Shown piece by piece: positions 35,858-44,215 of a DNA stretch of 64,000 nucleotides. The translations under genes were made by a program, and so were the position numbers. The notes below the pieces were generated by a model. The model searched no databases, was not told where the DNA came from, and worked only from the letters and a program-made list of their open reading frames with translations. The DNA is from Vulcanimicrobium alpinum. Lineage in GTDB: Bacteria > Vulcanimicrobiota > Vulcanimicrobiia > Vulcanimicrobiales > Vulcanimicrobiaceae. The stretch spans positions 2,980,484-3,044,483 of the forward strand of contig NZ_AP025523.1 in assembly GCF_027923555.1 (NCBI RefSeq), written 5' to 3'. The first letter of the stretch is position 1. Each line of letters starts with the position of its first letter.

Positions 35858-37482
35858 AACGGGGTTTCCTCCCTGGCGTCCGCGATCGCGTAGCGTCCGA
35901 GCAGCGCGTCGATCGACGACGCGCGCTGATTCATCTCCTCGACCGACTCGAGGATCCGCTGGGCCGCCGACGTCACCTCGGCGTTCACGTACGTCAGCAC
36001 CTCGACCGACGACGCGTTCTGCGACGAGATCGAGGTGATCGCATCGAAGGCGCGCGAGACTTCGCCGGAGTGTGACGCCATGCGCGTGGTGGCGGCGAGG
36101 TTTGCGCCGACGGAGTGCGTGATCTCCTCGATCGACCGGATCACGCGGAACGTGTTCTCCGCCATCGAGCGCGTCACGGTGCTGATCTGGCCGATCTGCC
36201 GGTTCGCGCCGAGCACCGCCTCGACGATCTCGCGCAGCGCCTCCGACGCGCTGTCCGTCGACTTGACGCTCTGCTCGACCCGTTCGTTCAAGCGCGTCAT
36301 CGCGTCGGTCACCTGGGCGATGACGCTCTGCGTCGAGCCGATGTGGCCGGCGATCTCCTTGGTGGCCTGGACGCTGCCGTCGGCGAGCTTGCGGATCTCG
36401 GATGCCACCACGGCGAAGCCGCGGCCGTGCTCGCCGGCGCGCGCCGCCTCGATGGCGGCGTTGAGCGCGAGCAGGTTCGTCTGTTCCGCGATCCGGTCGA
36501 TCACTTTGACGATGTCGCCGATTTGATCGGAGTTGTCGCCGAGGCGGCGGATGTCGTCGCCGAGTTCGTCGATCGTCGAGCGGATCGTCGCCATCGCGTC
36601 GACGATGGTGTGAATCGCCGTCCCGCCGCGGTCGGCGGTCAGCGTCGTCTCCGACGAGATGCTGAGCAGAGAGTCGACCTGCGCGGAGACCTCTTCGATC
36701 GATGCCGACATCGCGGTGACCGAGACGGCGGTTTCGTCGAGCGAACGCGTCTGCTGTTCCGCCGATCCGGCGAGCTCGCCGATCGCATCCGCCATCGAAC
36801 GGACCTTCGTGAGCGCACCCTCGACGATCGTGCTCTGCTCGACGATCCCGTCCTCGAGCTGCTTCTGCGCGATCGCGCCGCCCTCGATGACCGCGAGCGA
36901 ACTCGACGCCGTCGACCGCAGTTCGGCGCCGGAACGCTGCAGCGTCGCGGTTTCGCCGTGCATCGAACGCAGAAACTCGCGGATGCCGAAGATCAGTTTG
37001 TTCAAGCCGACCGCGAGCTCGCCGAGCGGCCCGTCGGCGACGGCGAGGTTCTTGGTGAGGTCGCCGCCGGCGACTTCGCGCACGCCGGTGTTGAGCGCGG
37101 CGATGCTCTGCGCGAGCGTCCCGCTCGCCGGGAGCGCGACCCGCTCGCCGCCGAGCAGCGCAAGGCTCAGTTCATCGCCGTCGCCGCGCGCCGCCGCCGC
37201 GTCGCCGAGCATCCACGCGAGTCCCGTGCCGCCTGCGAAGACCGCGAGCGCGCTCAGGATCGCCGCCTCGGAGCCGCTCGGATGCGCGAGAAACGCCGCG
37301 ATGCCGCCGGCGAGTGCGGCGCCGATCGCCGTCAAGCGCCCCGCCGCAAGGGCGGCGAAACCGACCGCGACCAGCGCAACCGGATCGAGCTCCGGGAACC
37401 GCGGACAGCCCGCAAACAGGGCCGCCGCGATCACCGCGACGGCTCCGATGACGAGACGGCCGGGCGACGCTTGGCGACGCAC
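35854..37482 (-). CDS. Methyl-accepting chemotaxis protein without periplasmic domain
   Basis: A 542-residue transducer. Three or four hydrophobic segments in the first about 95 residues are joined by very short loops. A HAMP-like linker follows ([20 protein letters not shown]), then a long coiled coil with the conserved hairpin tip [18 protein letters not shown] and [17 protein letters not shown] near residue 340. This is the CheA/CheW-interacting region. No ligand-binding domain is present, and the next gene encodes a membrane CACHE protein lacking a signalling domain. The four-base overlap implies matched production. No che genes are in the window. The start is provisional. Confidence 0.88.
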   Translation of the reverse strand: MRRQASPGRLVIGAVAVIAAALFAGCPRFPELDPVALVAVGFAALAAGRLTAIGAALAGGIAAFLAHPSGSEAAILSALAVFAGGTGLAWMLGDAAAARGDGDELSLALLGGERVALPASGTLAQSIAALNTGVREVAGGDLTKNLAVADGPLGELAVGLNKLIFGIREFLRSMHGETATLQRSGAELRSTASSSLAVIEGGAIAQKQLEDGIVEQSTIVEGALTKVRSMADAIGELAGSAEQQTRSLDETAVSVTAMSASIEEVSAQVDSLLSISSETTLTADRGGTAIHTIVDAMATIRSTIDELGDDIRRLGDNSDQIGDIVKVIDRIAEQTNLLALNAAIEAARAGEHGRGFAVVASEIRKLADGSVQATKEIAGHIGSTQSVIAQVTDAMTRLNERVEQSVKSTDSASEALREIVEAVLGANRQIGQISTVTRSMAENTFRVIRSIEEITHSVGANLAATTRMASHSGEVSRAFDAITSISSQNASSVEVLTYVNAEVTSAAQRILESVEEMNQRASSIDALLGRYAIADAREETPL

Positions 37483-37579
37483 GGCGACGAGGCGATCCAG
37501 AGTCAGACGATGACTCCCCGGCAGAAAAGAGAAACCTCATTCGGGTGTCGGCCGTTCGGCCCGGTACCTTAAGCGCCGG

Positions 37580-38116
37580 TCAGGCGGACTTATTCGCTCG
37601 GCTGCGTCGCTCGCAGGCCTCGCAGAAATGCGAGTACTTGTTGTCGGTGTCGAACACCGAGTTCGAATAGTACATCGCGCAGCGCGCGTTGTAGCAGTGG
37701 CGCAGCCCGAGCGCGTGCCCGATCTCGTGCACGCTCTCCTTTAAGAGCCGCTGGAACAGGGCGTTCTCGTCGGGAGCGTCGCCGTAGTATTCCGAGCGCA
37801 GCCGATGGAGCGAGACGACCGCGCAGCGCTGCGCTTCGCTCGACGACCCGAAGACGAACTGATGCGACGTCTTGTAGAGGTCGTACTCGGTGATCCCGAG
37901 GACGAGGTCGCCGCGCGGTTCGTACGCGCTGGTCAGGCGGCTCGCGAGCGAACTGAAGAACAGTTGCCCGCGCATGCTGTTGAGCGCGCTCTTCGGGACC
38001 GCGAGCGCGGCGCGGACGACGGCGGTTGCGAGGAACCGCTCCTCCAGGCACAACGCAAGCCGGGTAAGCAATTCCCCGTCGATCGCATTGATCGGAACGA
38101 TGCTGATCTCGCGCAC
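37580..38116 (-). CDS. Archaemetzincin-like zinc metalloprotease
   Basis: A 178-residue protein with the archaemetzincin signature: HEIGHALGLRHC supplies the HExxHxxGxxH zinc site, and four Cys (RHCYNARCAMYY and HFCEAC) form the second zinc site of the family. The N-terminus REISIVPINAIDGELLTRLA is typical. Substrates of bacterial members are unknown. GTG at 38116 is preferred over an ATG at 38200 because the latter would run back through the divergent acpS start at 38187. About 70 bases separate the two divergent genes. Confidence 0.85.
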   Translation of the reverse strand: MREISIVPINAIDGELLTRLALCLEERFLATAVVRAALAVPKSALNSMRGQLFFSSLASRLTSAYEPRGDLVLGITEYDLYKTSHQFVFGSSSEAQRCAVVSLHRLRSEYYGDAPDENALFQRLLKESVHEIGHALGLRHCYNARCAMYYSNSVFDTDNKYSHFCEACERRSRANKSA

Positions 38117-38186
38117 GGCCGGAGTAGATCGTTCGGTTCGCGACGGGAGCGGTCCTGGCCGCGCGGCGGCGAAGGACTGCCGCGGG

Positions 38187-38549
38187 ATGATCGTCGGCAT
38201 CGGGATCGATCTTGCCGAAGTGGAGCGCTACCGCTTCGACGACGCTGCGCGCGCGCGGTTCGCGCGCAAAGTGTACACCGAGGAAGAGATGGCGTACGCG
38301 ATGCGCAAGCGGCTGTGGCCCGAACGGCTCGCGGGCTTCTTCGCGGCGAAGGAAGCGGCGCGCAAAGCGTTCGGGCACGCGATTCCGTGGAACGCCGTCG
38401 GCGTTTCGCACGAGCGCAGCGGAAAGCCGATCCTGCGGTTCTATCGCGACTACGAGCGGCTGCTCGTCGAACGCGGCGTGCGCACGGTGCACCTGACGAT
38501 CACGCACACGGCGACGACCGCCGCGGCGATCGTCATCCTGGAAGGGTAA
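38187..38549 (+). CDS. acpS: Holo-[acyl-carrier-protein] synthase
   Basis: A 120-residue phosphopantetheinyl transferase that activates acyl carrier protein. Motif one is VGIGIDLAEVERY with the metal-binding Asp at residue 8. Motif two is RLAGFFAAKEAARKAFG with the Glu and Lys near 53-57. The ending HLTITHTATTAAAIVI fits the trimeric AcpS fold. It is followed ten bases later by the NAD(P)HX repair gene, a common arrangement. Confidence 0.95.
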   Translation: MIVGIGIDLAEVERYRFDDAARARFARKVYTEEEMAYAMRKRLWPERLAGFFAAKEAARKAFGHAIPWNAVGVSHERSGKPILRFYRDYERLLVERGVRTVHLTITHTATTAAAIVILEG

Positions 38550-38559
38550 ACGGCGCGTC

Positions 38560-40083
38560 GTGCGGGCGGTCACGGCGGCGCAGATGCGCGCGATCGATGC
38601 AGCGGCGGCGGCGCGCGACGGCGAGGTCGCGCTGATGCGCGCCGCCGGCGCTGCGATCGCGCGCCTGATCGACCGCTACGCGCACGGCGACGGACCGATC
38701 GTCGGCGTCGCCGGGAACGGCAACAACGGCGGCGACGCGTACGCGGCGCTGGCCGCGTACGCCGGAGGGCGGCGCCGGATCGTCTACGGCGATCCGGCGG
38801 CCGAGGGAAGCCGCGCGCGTCACGACGCACGCTGGCGCGCGCGGATTGCAGGCGTCGAAGAACGGCCGCTCCCGGTCGACGCGAACGCGCTGCGCGGCGC
38901 GGCGCTGGTGCTCGACGGCGTGCTCGGCGTCAACGCGCGCCTGCCGCTCGACGCGCGCAGCGCGGCGGCGGTCGCCGCGATTGCCGCGAGCGGGGCGGCG
39001 GTGCTCGCGCTCGACATCCCGACCGGGACCGAGCCGACGACGGGGGCGGTCGACGCGCACGTCGTGCGCGCCGTCGCGACGATCGCGCTGGGACGGCCCA
39101 AGCTCGGCACGCTGCTCGACCCGGCGCGCGACTGCACCGGTGCACTGTGGTGCGCGCCGATCGGGATGCGCGACGCCGACGCCGCCGGCGTCGACGATCC
39201 GCCGGCCGAAGTGCTCGATCCGGCGGCGTTCGCCGCGCTCTTGCCGGTTCGTGCCGACGAGTCCGACAAACGCAGCTCGGGCGCACCGCTCATCGTCGCC
39301 GGATCGACGCAGTTCCCCGGCGCCGCGGTGCTGTGCGCGTGGGGCGCGGCGCGCGCGGGCGCAGGGTACGTCACGGTCGCGGCGCCCGAAGGCGCGGCGG
39401 CGGCGCTGCGCGCCCACCTCGTCGAGCAAGTGGTGGTGACGTACGACGAGCGCGATCCCGCCGCGGCGGTGCAGACGATCCTCGACCTCACGAACCGCTG
39501 CAGCGCGATCGCGATCGGGCCGGGGCTCGGGCTCTCCGACGACTCTGCCGCGATCGTGAACGGCGTCGTCGGCGGGACGACCCTGCCGGTCGTCGCCGAC
39601 GCGAGCGCACTCTACCACCTCGCGAAACGGCTCGATGCGTATCGCGATGCACCGCTGGTCATCACGCCGCATGCCGGCGAGTTCGCGCGCATCAGCGGAA
39701 AGGGGACCGTCGCGCCGGACGAACGCCTCGCACGCGTGCGCGAGTTCGTCGACCGCACGGGGATCGTCACGCTGCTCAAAGGACGCACGACGCTGATCGC
39801 CTCGCGCGACGCGACGCATCTCAACCCGACGGGGACGAACGCACTGGCGACGGCCGGTACCGGCGACGTCCTCACCGGTGCGATCGCGACGCTGCTCGCG
39901 CAGGGACTCGCGCCGGTCGACGCCGCGCGCGCCGGCGCGTACTGGCACGGCCGCGCCGGGAGCGTTGCGCTCGCGCATCGCCACCGCGGCGTCGTCGCAC
40001 GCGACGTCGCCGAAGCCCTCGGCGAAGCCTCGCTGGTCGCCCCGCAAGACCCCGAACTGATCCGTCTGTTCTCGTCACGCTGA
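38560..40083 (+). CDS. nnrD: Bifunctional NAD(P)HX epimerase/dehydratase
   Basis: A 507-residue fusion. Residues 1-210 are the YjeF-N epimerase, with VAGNGNNGGDAYAAL near 50 and LALDIPTGTEPTTG near 150. Residues 220-507 are the ADP-dependent dehydratase, with GAPLIVAGSTQFPGAAVLCA, IGPGLGLSDD, ITPHAGEFARISG and NALATAGTGDVLTGAIATLL near 420. It repairs hydrated NADH and NADPH. The start is GTG at 38560. The protein ends in Ser-Arg encoded by the palindromic repeat, just before the IS110 insertion. Confidence 0.94.
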   Translation: MRAVTAAQMRAIDAAAAARDGEVALMRAAGAAIARLIDRYAHGDGPIVGVAGNGNNGGDAYAALAAYAGGRRRIVYGDPAAEGSRARHDARWRARIAGVEERPLPVDANALRGAALVLDGVLGVNARLPLDARSAAAVAAIAASGAAVLALDIPTGTEPTTGAVDAHVVRAVATIALGRPKLGTLLDPARDCTGALWCAPIGMRDADAAGVDDPPAEVLDPAAFAALLPVRADESDKRSSGAPLIVAGSTQFPGAAVLCAWGAARAGAGYVTVAAPEGAAAALRAHLVEQVVVTYDERDPAAAVQTILDLTNRCSAIAIGPGLGLSDDSAAIVNGVVGGTTLPVVADASALYHLAKRLDAYRDAPLVITPHAGEFARISGKGTVAPDERLARVREFVDRTGIVTLLKGRTTLIASRDATHLNPTGTNALATAGTGDVLTGAIATLLAQGLAPVDAARAGAYWHGRAGSVALAHRHRGVVARDVAEALGEASLVAPQDPELIRLFSSR

Positions 40084-40142
40084 GCTTGTCGAAGCGGCGC
40101 GAGCGAGGTACACAACCGGCTGCGGCGCTTCGACAAGCTCAG
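40074..40142. repeat. Palindromic repeat, locus 4, interrupted by IS110 element
   Basis: The left arm at 40074-40095 is intact and provides the nnrD stop. The right arm starts at 40127, but only its first 16 bases are here, up to the AG at 40141-40142. The missing CGTGAC is found at 44220-44225, preceded by a second AG. So the 4.1-kb composite element was inserted inside this arm. Confidence 0.92.
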
Positions 40143-40155
40143 ATTCCGTGTCCGC

Positions 40156-40161
40156 CGTCAA
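40156..40161 (-). promoter_or_regulatory. -35 half of the IS110 circle-junction promoter
   Basis: TTGACG on the minus strand, overlapping the transposase stop codon. When the element's ends are joined with the CT core, it lies exactly 17 bases before TATGAT of the other end. Confidence 0.65.
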
Positions 40162-40825
40162 GCCGATACGGGTTGATAGGGCCGCTGATTCTTGAGTAGC
40201 GAGTAAGCCAGGCGCACGAGCTTGTGCATCACCGCCACGATGATTTGCTTGCCGCTCTTACCGCGCGCTTCGAGGCGATCGGCGAGCTCCTTGAAGGCCG
40301 GGACTTTGCGCTTTGCCGTCAGGGCAGCCATGTAGAGTGCCCGCCGGAGCTTCGCGTTGCCTGTCTTGCAAATGCGCGGCTTGCCCTTCACCGAGGTCCC
40401 GGACTGCCGCTCTGCCGGCGTAAGGCCGGCATACGCCGCTGCGGCTTTGGCACTATGGAGCCGATGCACCGGCAACTCCGCAAGCACGTTTGCCGCTGTC
40501 AAGGACGCGACGCCTGGTATGGTCTGAAGAAGCTGCGCGTTCCGGCTTAGCGTGACATCCGAGCAAAGAACACCTTGGATCTGCGACTCGATCTGCTTGA
40601 CCATCTCCGCGATACCGACCAGATGCGTTTCGTTCATTTTGAGCAGCGTTGCTCCGACGGCGACGGATTGCACGATCTGCGTAAGGGCAATACGCTGCGC
40701 GATGAGCTGGTCGCGATACGCCAGCAAACCGCGCAGGGACAGGATTTCGTCGCTATCAGGCTCCCAGAGCGCGGGGCGCTCGGAGGCGCAGAATTGGGCC
40801 AGCATTCGAGCGTCGACCGCATCGG
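40158..40825 (-). pseudogene. IS110 transposase, C-terminal part
   Basis: The frame starts in VDARMLAQFCASERPALW and continues through LLQTIPGVASLTAANVLAEL and SGTSVKGKPRICKTGNAKLR to LLKNQRPYQPVSA. It is the helical linker and Transposase_20 part, which holds the catalytic serine region (RQSGTSV). It is separated from the N-terminal part by the IS3-like insertion. Removing that element plus one copy of GCATCGG restores an exact in-frame fusion (KTDA-VDAR) of 317 residues. Confidence 0.92.
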
Positions 40826-40879
40826 AACTTGTCAAGTAATTTGATACCAGCAGGTTGCGGGAGTTTGTGAGCATCTTGG

Positions 40880-41815
40880 TCATGCGGCGATGTCGGCAGC
40901 CTTCGACTCGTTGATCCAGACTTGGCTCGGAATTGTTGCGAGTTTTGGCGCGCCAGCGGCAAAGCGATGCGGCTGCAACGCATAAGCAGCGATCATCGTC
41001 TTGTGACGCGCGGCGAGGATGGCTTCGCCCTGACCGAAGTGTACCGCCGCCGGCGTCAACATCGCAATTCCCGAATGGCGATGCTCGTTGTTGTACCACA
41101 TAAAGTACGGCGAGCAGAACGCGTACGAGTCCTCAAGCGATCCGAACGCCGATGGAAACGTCGGCTGGTACTTCAGCGTCTTGAACGACGATTCGATGAA
41201 CGGATTGTCGTCGCTCACGCGCGGGCGGCTATAGGATCGCGCGACGCCCATCTTGTCGAGAAGATCACACACTGGCTGCGCGGTCATCTCGGTTCCGCGA
41301 TCGCTGTGAACGACGGCTTGTCGCGGCTCGATTCCTTCGCGCAGGAGCGTCGCACGAATGAATTCCGCCGCGATCTCGGCGTTGGCACGCCGCACGATGG
41401 TCCAGCCGACGACGTATCGGCTGAAGATGTCGATCATCACGAGCAACGAAAAGTACACGCCCTTGACGGAACTCGGCAACTTGGTGATATCCCACGTCAA
41501 GACTTGTCGCGGCGCGTTAGCAACCAGGCGTGGCTTCTCATGCGCGGGATGGCGCGCAAGACGCCGCCGTTCGCGGACTTGCGCGTTTGCTCGTAGGATG
41601 CGATACATCGTGCTTACCGAACACAGATACGTTCCCTCGTCGAGCAGGCGCGTGAAGACTTGCGGCACGGCAAGGTCTGCAAATCGCTCGCAGCACAACA
41701 CCGCCGCGACATACCGGCGCTCGGCTTCGCTCAATGCGTTGCGGCGCGCGATCGTCTTGAGCAGCGCGCGCTCGCCTGCGGGTTTGCGCCGCCGACGTAA
41801 CGTCGAGCGGCTCAC
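40880..41815 (-). CDS. IS3-like transposase orfB
   Basis: A 311-residue DDE transposase: VLTWDITKLPSSVKGVYFSL (first Asp), VVHSDRGTEMTAQPVCDLL (second Asp) and NPFIESSFKTLKYQPTFP (Glu), ending near WYNNEHRHSGIAMLTPAAVH. The GTG at 41815 begins VSRSTLRRRR. The frame is open to the end of orfA, and related text (LELCATAPERATCLALG) precedes the GTG, so the native product may include about 20 more residues by frameshifting from orfA. Confidence 0.88.
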   Translation of the reverse strand: MSRSTLRRRRKPAGERALLKTIARRNALSEAERRYVAAVLCCERFADLAVPQVFTRLLDEGTYLCSVSTMYRILRANAQVRERRRLARHPAHEKPRLVANAPRQVLTWDITKLPSSVKGVYFSLLVMIDIFSRYVVGWTIVRRANAEIAAEFIRATLLREGIEPRQAVVHSDRGTEMTAQPVCDLLDKMGVARSYSRPRVSDDNPFIESSFKTLKYQPTFPSAFGSLEDSYAFCSPYFMWYNNEHRHSGIAMLTPAAVHFGQGEAILAARHKTMIAAYALQPHRFAAGAPKLATIPSQVWINESKAADIAA

Positions 41816-41877
41816 GCCGAGCGCAAGGCACGTCGCGCGTTCGGGTGCCGTTGCGCACAGCTCGAGCGCAACATCGA

Positions 41878-42312
41878 TCAGTCGTCCAGGTCGTCGAACT
41901 CGGGGCTCTTGTACTCGATGTTCAAGAGCCCCGCTGCTTTTTTTCGGATGTCTTCGAGAAGCTCCAAGCGCGCGATCTTGCGTTGCAACCTGCGTATCTC
42001 AATGTCTTGCTCGTGGTTCGTTTTCTTGAGCGATTCCGCTTCCTTACGATCGAGAGCTCGGGCCTTAATTTCCTTTGGATCGTAATCGCCGCGATCGCGC
42101 TCCTTGCGCCATGCGTACAGCTGCGAAGAGTAGATGCCTTAGCGGCGCAAGAACGCACCGACCGTACCCGACTCGCAGGCATCAGCATCGTTCACAATAC
42201 GCGCCTTTTCGGCGACCGAGAAGCGACGTCGCGTCGGCCGCTGAACCGGCGTCTCGACAATCGAGAGCCGACGCTCAATCGACGGCGGCGAACCGTTTGA
42301 GGGTGGGTTCAT
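41878..42312 (-). pseudogene. IS3-like orfA with in-frame TAA
   Basis: From ATG 42312 the frame reads RRRFSVAEKARIVNDADACE then GTVGAFLRR, a TAA at 42141-42139, and then GIYSSQLYAWRKERDRGDYD and a leucine-zipper-like segment to a stop at 41878. The expected text at the break is RREGIYSS, so a single G-to-T change (GAA to TAA) truncates the helix-turn-helix protein. This probably immobilises the element. Confidence 0.8.
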
Positions 42313-42385
42313 GGTATGCTCCTGACAGCCCCAGCTTAACAGAACTTTTCCGAGGGAGCTGGTACCACATCATCCTGACACATGG

Positions 42386-42678
42386 GCATCGGTCTTGGTC
42401 CGCAGCAAACGGCTCTTCGCAAAATATGCCGTACGCGTCGGGTTCACCACGCTCACCCGGATTTTCGCTTTGTGCAAGTTCGCCGCTAAGTTGCGCCAAT
42501 ACGGCCCGGTTGACTCCATGCACACATGAACCTCGTGGGCGCGATGCGTGCGCAACCAACTGCGAAGCTTTCTGAAGCCGGTTCGCGTGTTCTCAAAACT
42601 CGCCTCACTGCGCTTCTCGCCGCGTTGCAAGCAGCAGTGGAACGTGTCCTTAGAGATATCGACGCCCAACATGCTCAT
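42386..42678 (-). pseudogene. IS110 transposase, N-terminal part
   Basis: From ATG 42678: MSMLGVDISKDTFHCCLQRG with the first catalytic Asp, VHVCMESTGPYWRNLAANLH with the Glu, and VSVVNPTRTAYFAKSRLLRT then KTDA with the last acidic residues of the RuvC-like DEDD site. The frame then enters the IS3-like element and stops. GAGGGA a few bases upstream of the ATG, at 42684-42689, is a good ribosome binding site. Confidence 0.92.
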
Positions 42679-42696
42679 CGCAGGATTTCCCTCTAG

Positions 42697-44013
42697 CAGG
42701 CTGATGAAAAATCGGCCGAGTTGATGTTGGCGTGACGGCGTTTTTCGCGTATTATAAGAGCAAGTCTCCTCATACCTTGGTGAGGTTGCGGCCGATGCGG
42801 ACTCATGATGAGCAGCGTGCATCCGTTTGGACGACGTTGCAGCCGGAAGACACCGTGCCCGGCGATCATCCGTTGCGCCCGATGCGCGTGATGGTCAACG
42901 AAATTCTGCGCGAACTCTCGCCGGAGTTTTCCAAGCTCTACTCCCGACGGGGCCGGCCATCGATCGCGCCGGAGAAGCTGCTGCGAGCCTTGCTGTTGCA
43001 AATGTTCTACTCGATCCGCAGCGAGCCGATGCTGCTGGAGCAGTTGCGTTACAATTTGCTCTTTCGTTGGTTCGTGGGCTTGAGCATGGACGACAAGATC
43101 TGGGACCCCTCGACGTTCAGCAAGAACCGCGATCGGTTCTTGAATGGCGAAATCTCCGAGCGGTTCTTCGCCGCTGTGGTCGAGCGGGCGCGTGCCGACG
43201 AACTGCTCTCGAACGAGCATTTCACCGTCGATGGGACGCTAATCGAGGCGTGGGCCAGCCACAAGAGCTTTCGGCCCAAGTCGGACGACGAACCGCCGAC
43301 CTCGAGCGGCGGTCGCAACGAGGGCGTGAACTTTCGTGGCCGGCCGCGCAGCAACGAGACGCACGTCTCGAGTACCGATCCGGACGCGCGGTTGTACCGC
43401 AAGAGCAGCGGCGCGCCGGCGATTCTCGGCTATCTCGGACATGCTCTGATGGAGAATCGCAACGGCTTGATCGTCGGCGTGAAGACCACTCGCGCGACCG
43501 GGATCGCCGAACGCGAAGCAGCGCTGGAATTGATTCGCGGGGTCAGCGGAAGCAACCGAATCACGCTCGGCGCCGACAAGGCGTACGATACCAAAGACTT
43601 TGTCGAGGCGTTGCGAGCGCTCAACGTGACGCCGCACGTTGCTCAAAATACGACCCGTCGCCGCAGCGCGATCGACCGCCGAACCGTCCGCCATCCGGGC
43701 TACACGGTGAGTCAACGCAGGCGCAAGTTGATCGAGGAGAGCTTCGGGTGGGGCAAGACGATCGGCCGATTGCGCAAGGTGCATTTCCGCGGGCTTGATC
43801 TGGTCGGCGACATTGTGCGCTGGACGGCCGCGGCGTACAACTTGATCAGGATACGCAATCTGAGGGCCGCGACATGATGCGAAGTGATGCTGACCCGAGG
43901 GGCGTTTTCGAGATGAACCGCTCGGCAACGGGCTTCGAGAGGTCCGCCGACCTCCCGAAAACCGTGCTGAACGGGCAGTTCGCGAACCACGCGCCGATTT
44001 TTTCACGGGGCTG
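42697..44013 (+). mobile_element. IS5-family element inserted between bridge RNA region and transposase start
   Basis: A 1317-bp element with inverted ends (CAGGCTGATGAAAAATCGGC on the left, CAGCCCCGTGAAAAAATCGG in reverse on the right) and a 4-bp CTAG duplication at 42693-42696 and 44014-44017. CTAG fits the YTAR target preference of IS5 elements. It carries one intact transposase gene on the plus strand, opposite to the host IS110. Confidence 0.93.
42795..43877 (+). CDS. IS5-family transposase
   Basis: A 360-residue DDE transposase, complete. It has the N-terminal DUF772-type region (GRPSIAPEKLLRALLLQMFY, then RYNLLFRWFVGLSMDD), the first Asp in HFTVDGTLIEAWASHKS, the second in GADKAYDTKDFVE near residue 270 and the Glu in EESFGWGKTIGRLRK. 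The start is taken at ATG 42795 (MRTHDEQR); a GTG at 42732 would add 21 residues. All catalytic motifs are intact, so this copy could still be active. Confidence 0.9.
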   Translation: MRTHDEQRASVWTTLQPEDTVPGDHPLRPMRVMVNEILRELSPEFSKLYSRRGRPSIAPEKLLRALLLQMFYSIRSEPMLLEQLRYNLLFRWFVGLSMDDKIWDPSTFSKNRDRFLNGEISERFFAAVVERARADELLSNEHFTVDGTLIEAWASHKSFRPKSDDEPPTSSGGRNEGVNFRGRPRSNETHVSSTDPDARLYRKSSGAPAILGYLGHALMENRNGLIVGVKTTRATGIAEREAALELIRGVSGSNRITLGADKAYDTKDFVEALRALNVTPHVAQNTTRRRSAIDRRTVRHPGYTVSQRRRKLIEESFGWGKTIGRLRKVHFRGLDLVGDIVRWTAAAYNLIRIRNLRAAT

Positions 44014-44027
44014 CTAGGTTCCGGCCT

Positions 44028-44206
44028 AGCGATCATCTTACCAGGCTCATGCATACGGGCTCGTCGCAGACGGCCCACGATTCCGTTCGGCTGATCGCTT
44101 GGAGGTTGGTGCGAGCGCCAATCTGAGCTACGGGCTCTTGGGCCCAGGCGTGACGACGGCGCTCGACACCGCGTAGGGGGATGATTCGTTCGAGTCATCC
44201 CCCTAC
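44028..44206 (-). ncRNA. Predicted IS110 bridge RNA with target- and donor-binding loops
   Basis: Read on the minus strand from 44206. (1) A 12-bp hairpin pairs GTAGGGGGATGA (44206-44195) with 44184-44173. (2) A target-binding loop has lower stem GGTG-T-CGAGCGCC (44170-44158) paired to GGCGCTCG-CACC (44119-44108) and an upper GGGC/GCCC hairpin. Its 5' strand holds GTCACGC (44154-44148), identical to the left target, and its 3' strand holds AGCTCAG (44129-44123), complementary to core CT plus GAGCT of the right target. (3) A donor-binding loop has lower stem AGCGATCA/TGATCGCT (44099-44092, 44035-44028) and an upper GGGCCGTC hairpin. ACGGAATC (44086-44079) is identical to the element's right end plus core C, and ATGAG (44050-44046) is complementary to CT plus CAT of the left end. 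This is the layout known for IS621 bridge RNA. Confidence 0.88.
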
Positions 44207-44209
44207 CCC

Positions 44210-44215
44210 ATCATA
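44210..44215 (-). promoter_or_regulatory. -10 half of the IS110 circle-junction promoter
   Basis: TATGAT on the minus strand, two bases inside the left end. In the excised circle it pairs with TTGACG of the right end at a 17-base spacing, with transcription expected to start near 44203, at the foot of the first bridge-RNA hairpin. Confidence 0.65.

Larger units (their letters stand above)
40826..42385 (-). mobile_element. IS3-like element inserted in the IS110 transposase gene
   Basis: A 1560-bp element flanked by direct repeats GCATCGG at 40819-40825 and 42386-42392. Its ends share TGTCA and TACCAGC in inverted orientation, about 10 bases apart. It carries orfA (with a nonsense codon) and orfB on the minus strand. 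A seven-base duplication is longer than the 3-5 usual for IS3, so part of it may be coincidence. Confidence 0.85.

Noticed and set aside
44120-44140. tRNA D-arm-like text GTAGCTCAG in the IS110 left end
   Set aside because: No anticodon or T-arm can be formed around it. The bases are the right-target guide strand and stem of the predicted bridge RNA; the resemblance is coincidental.
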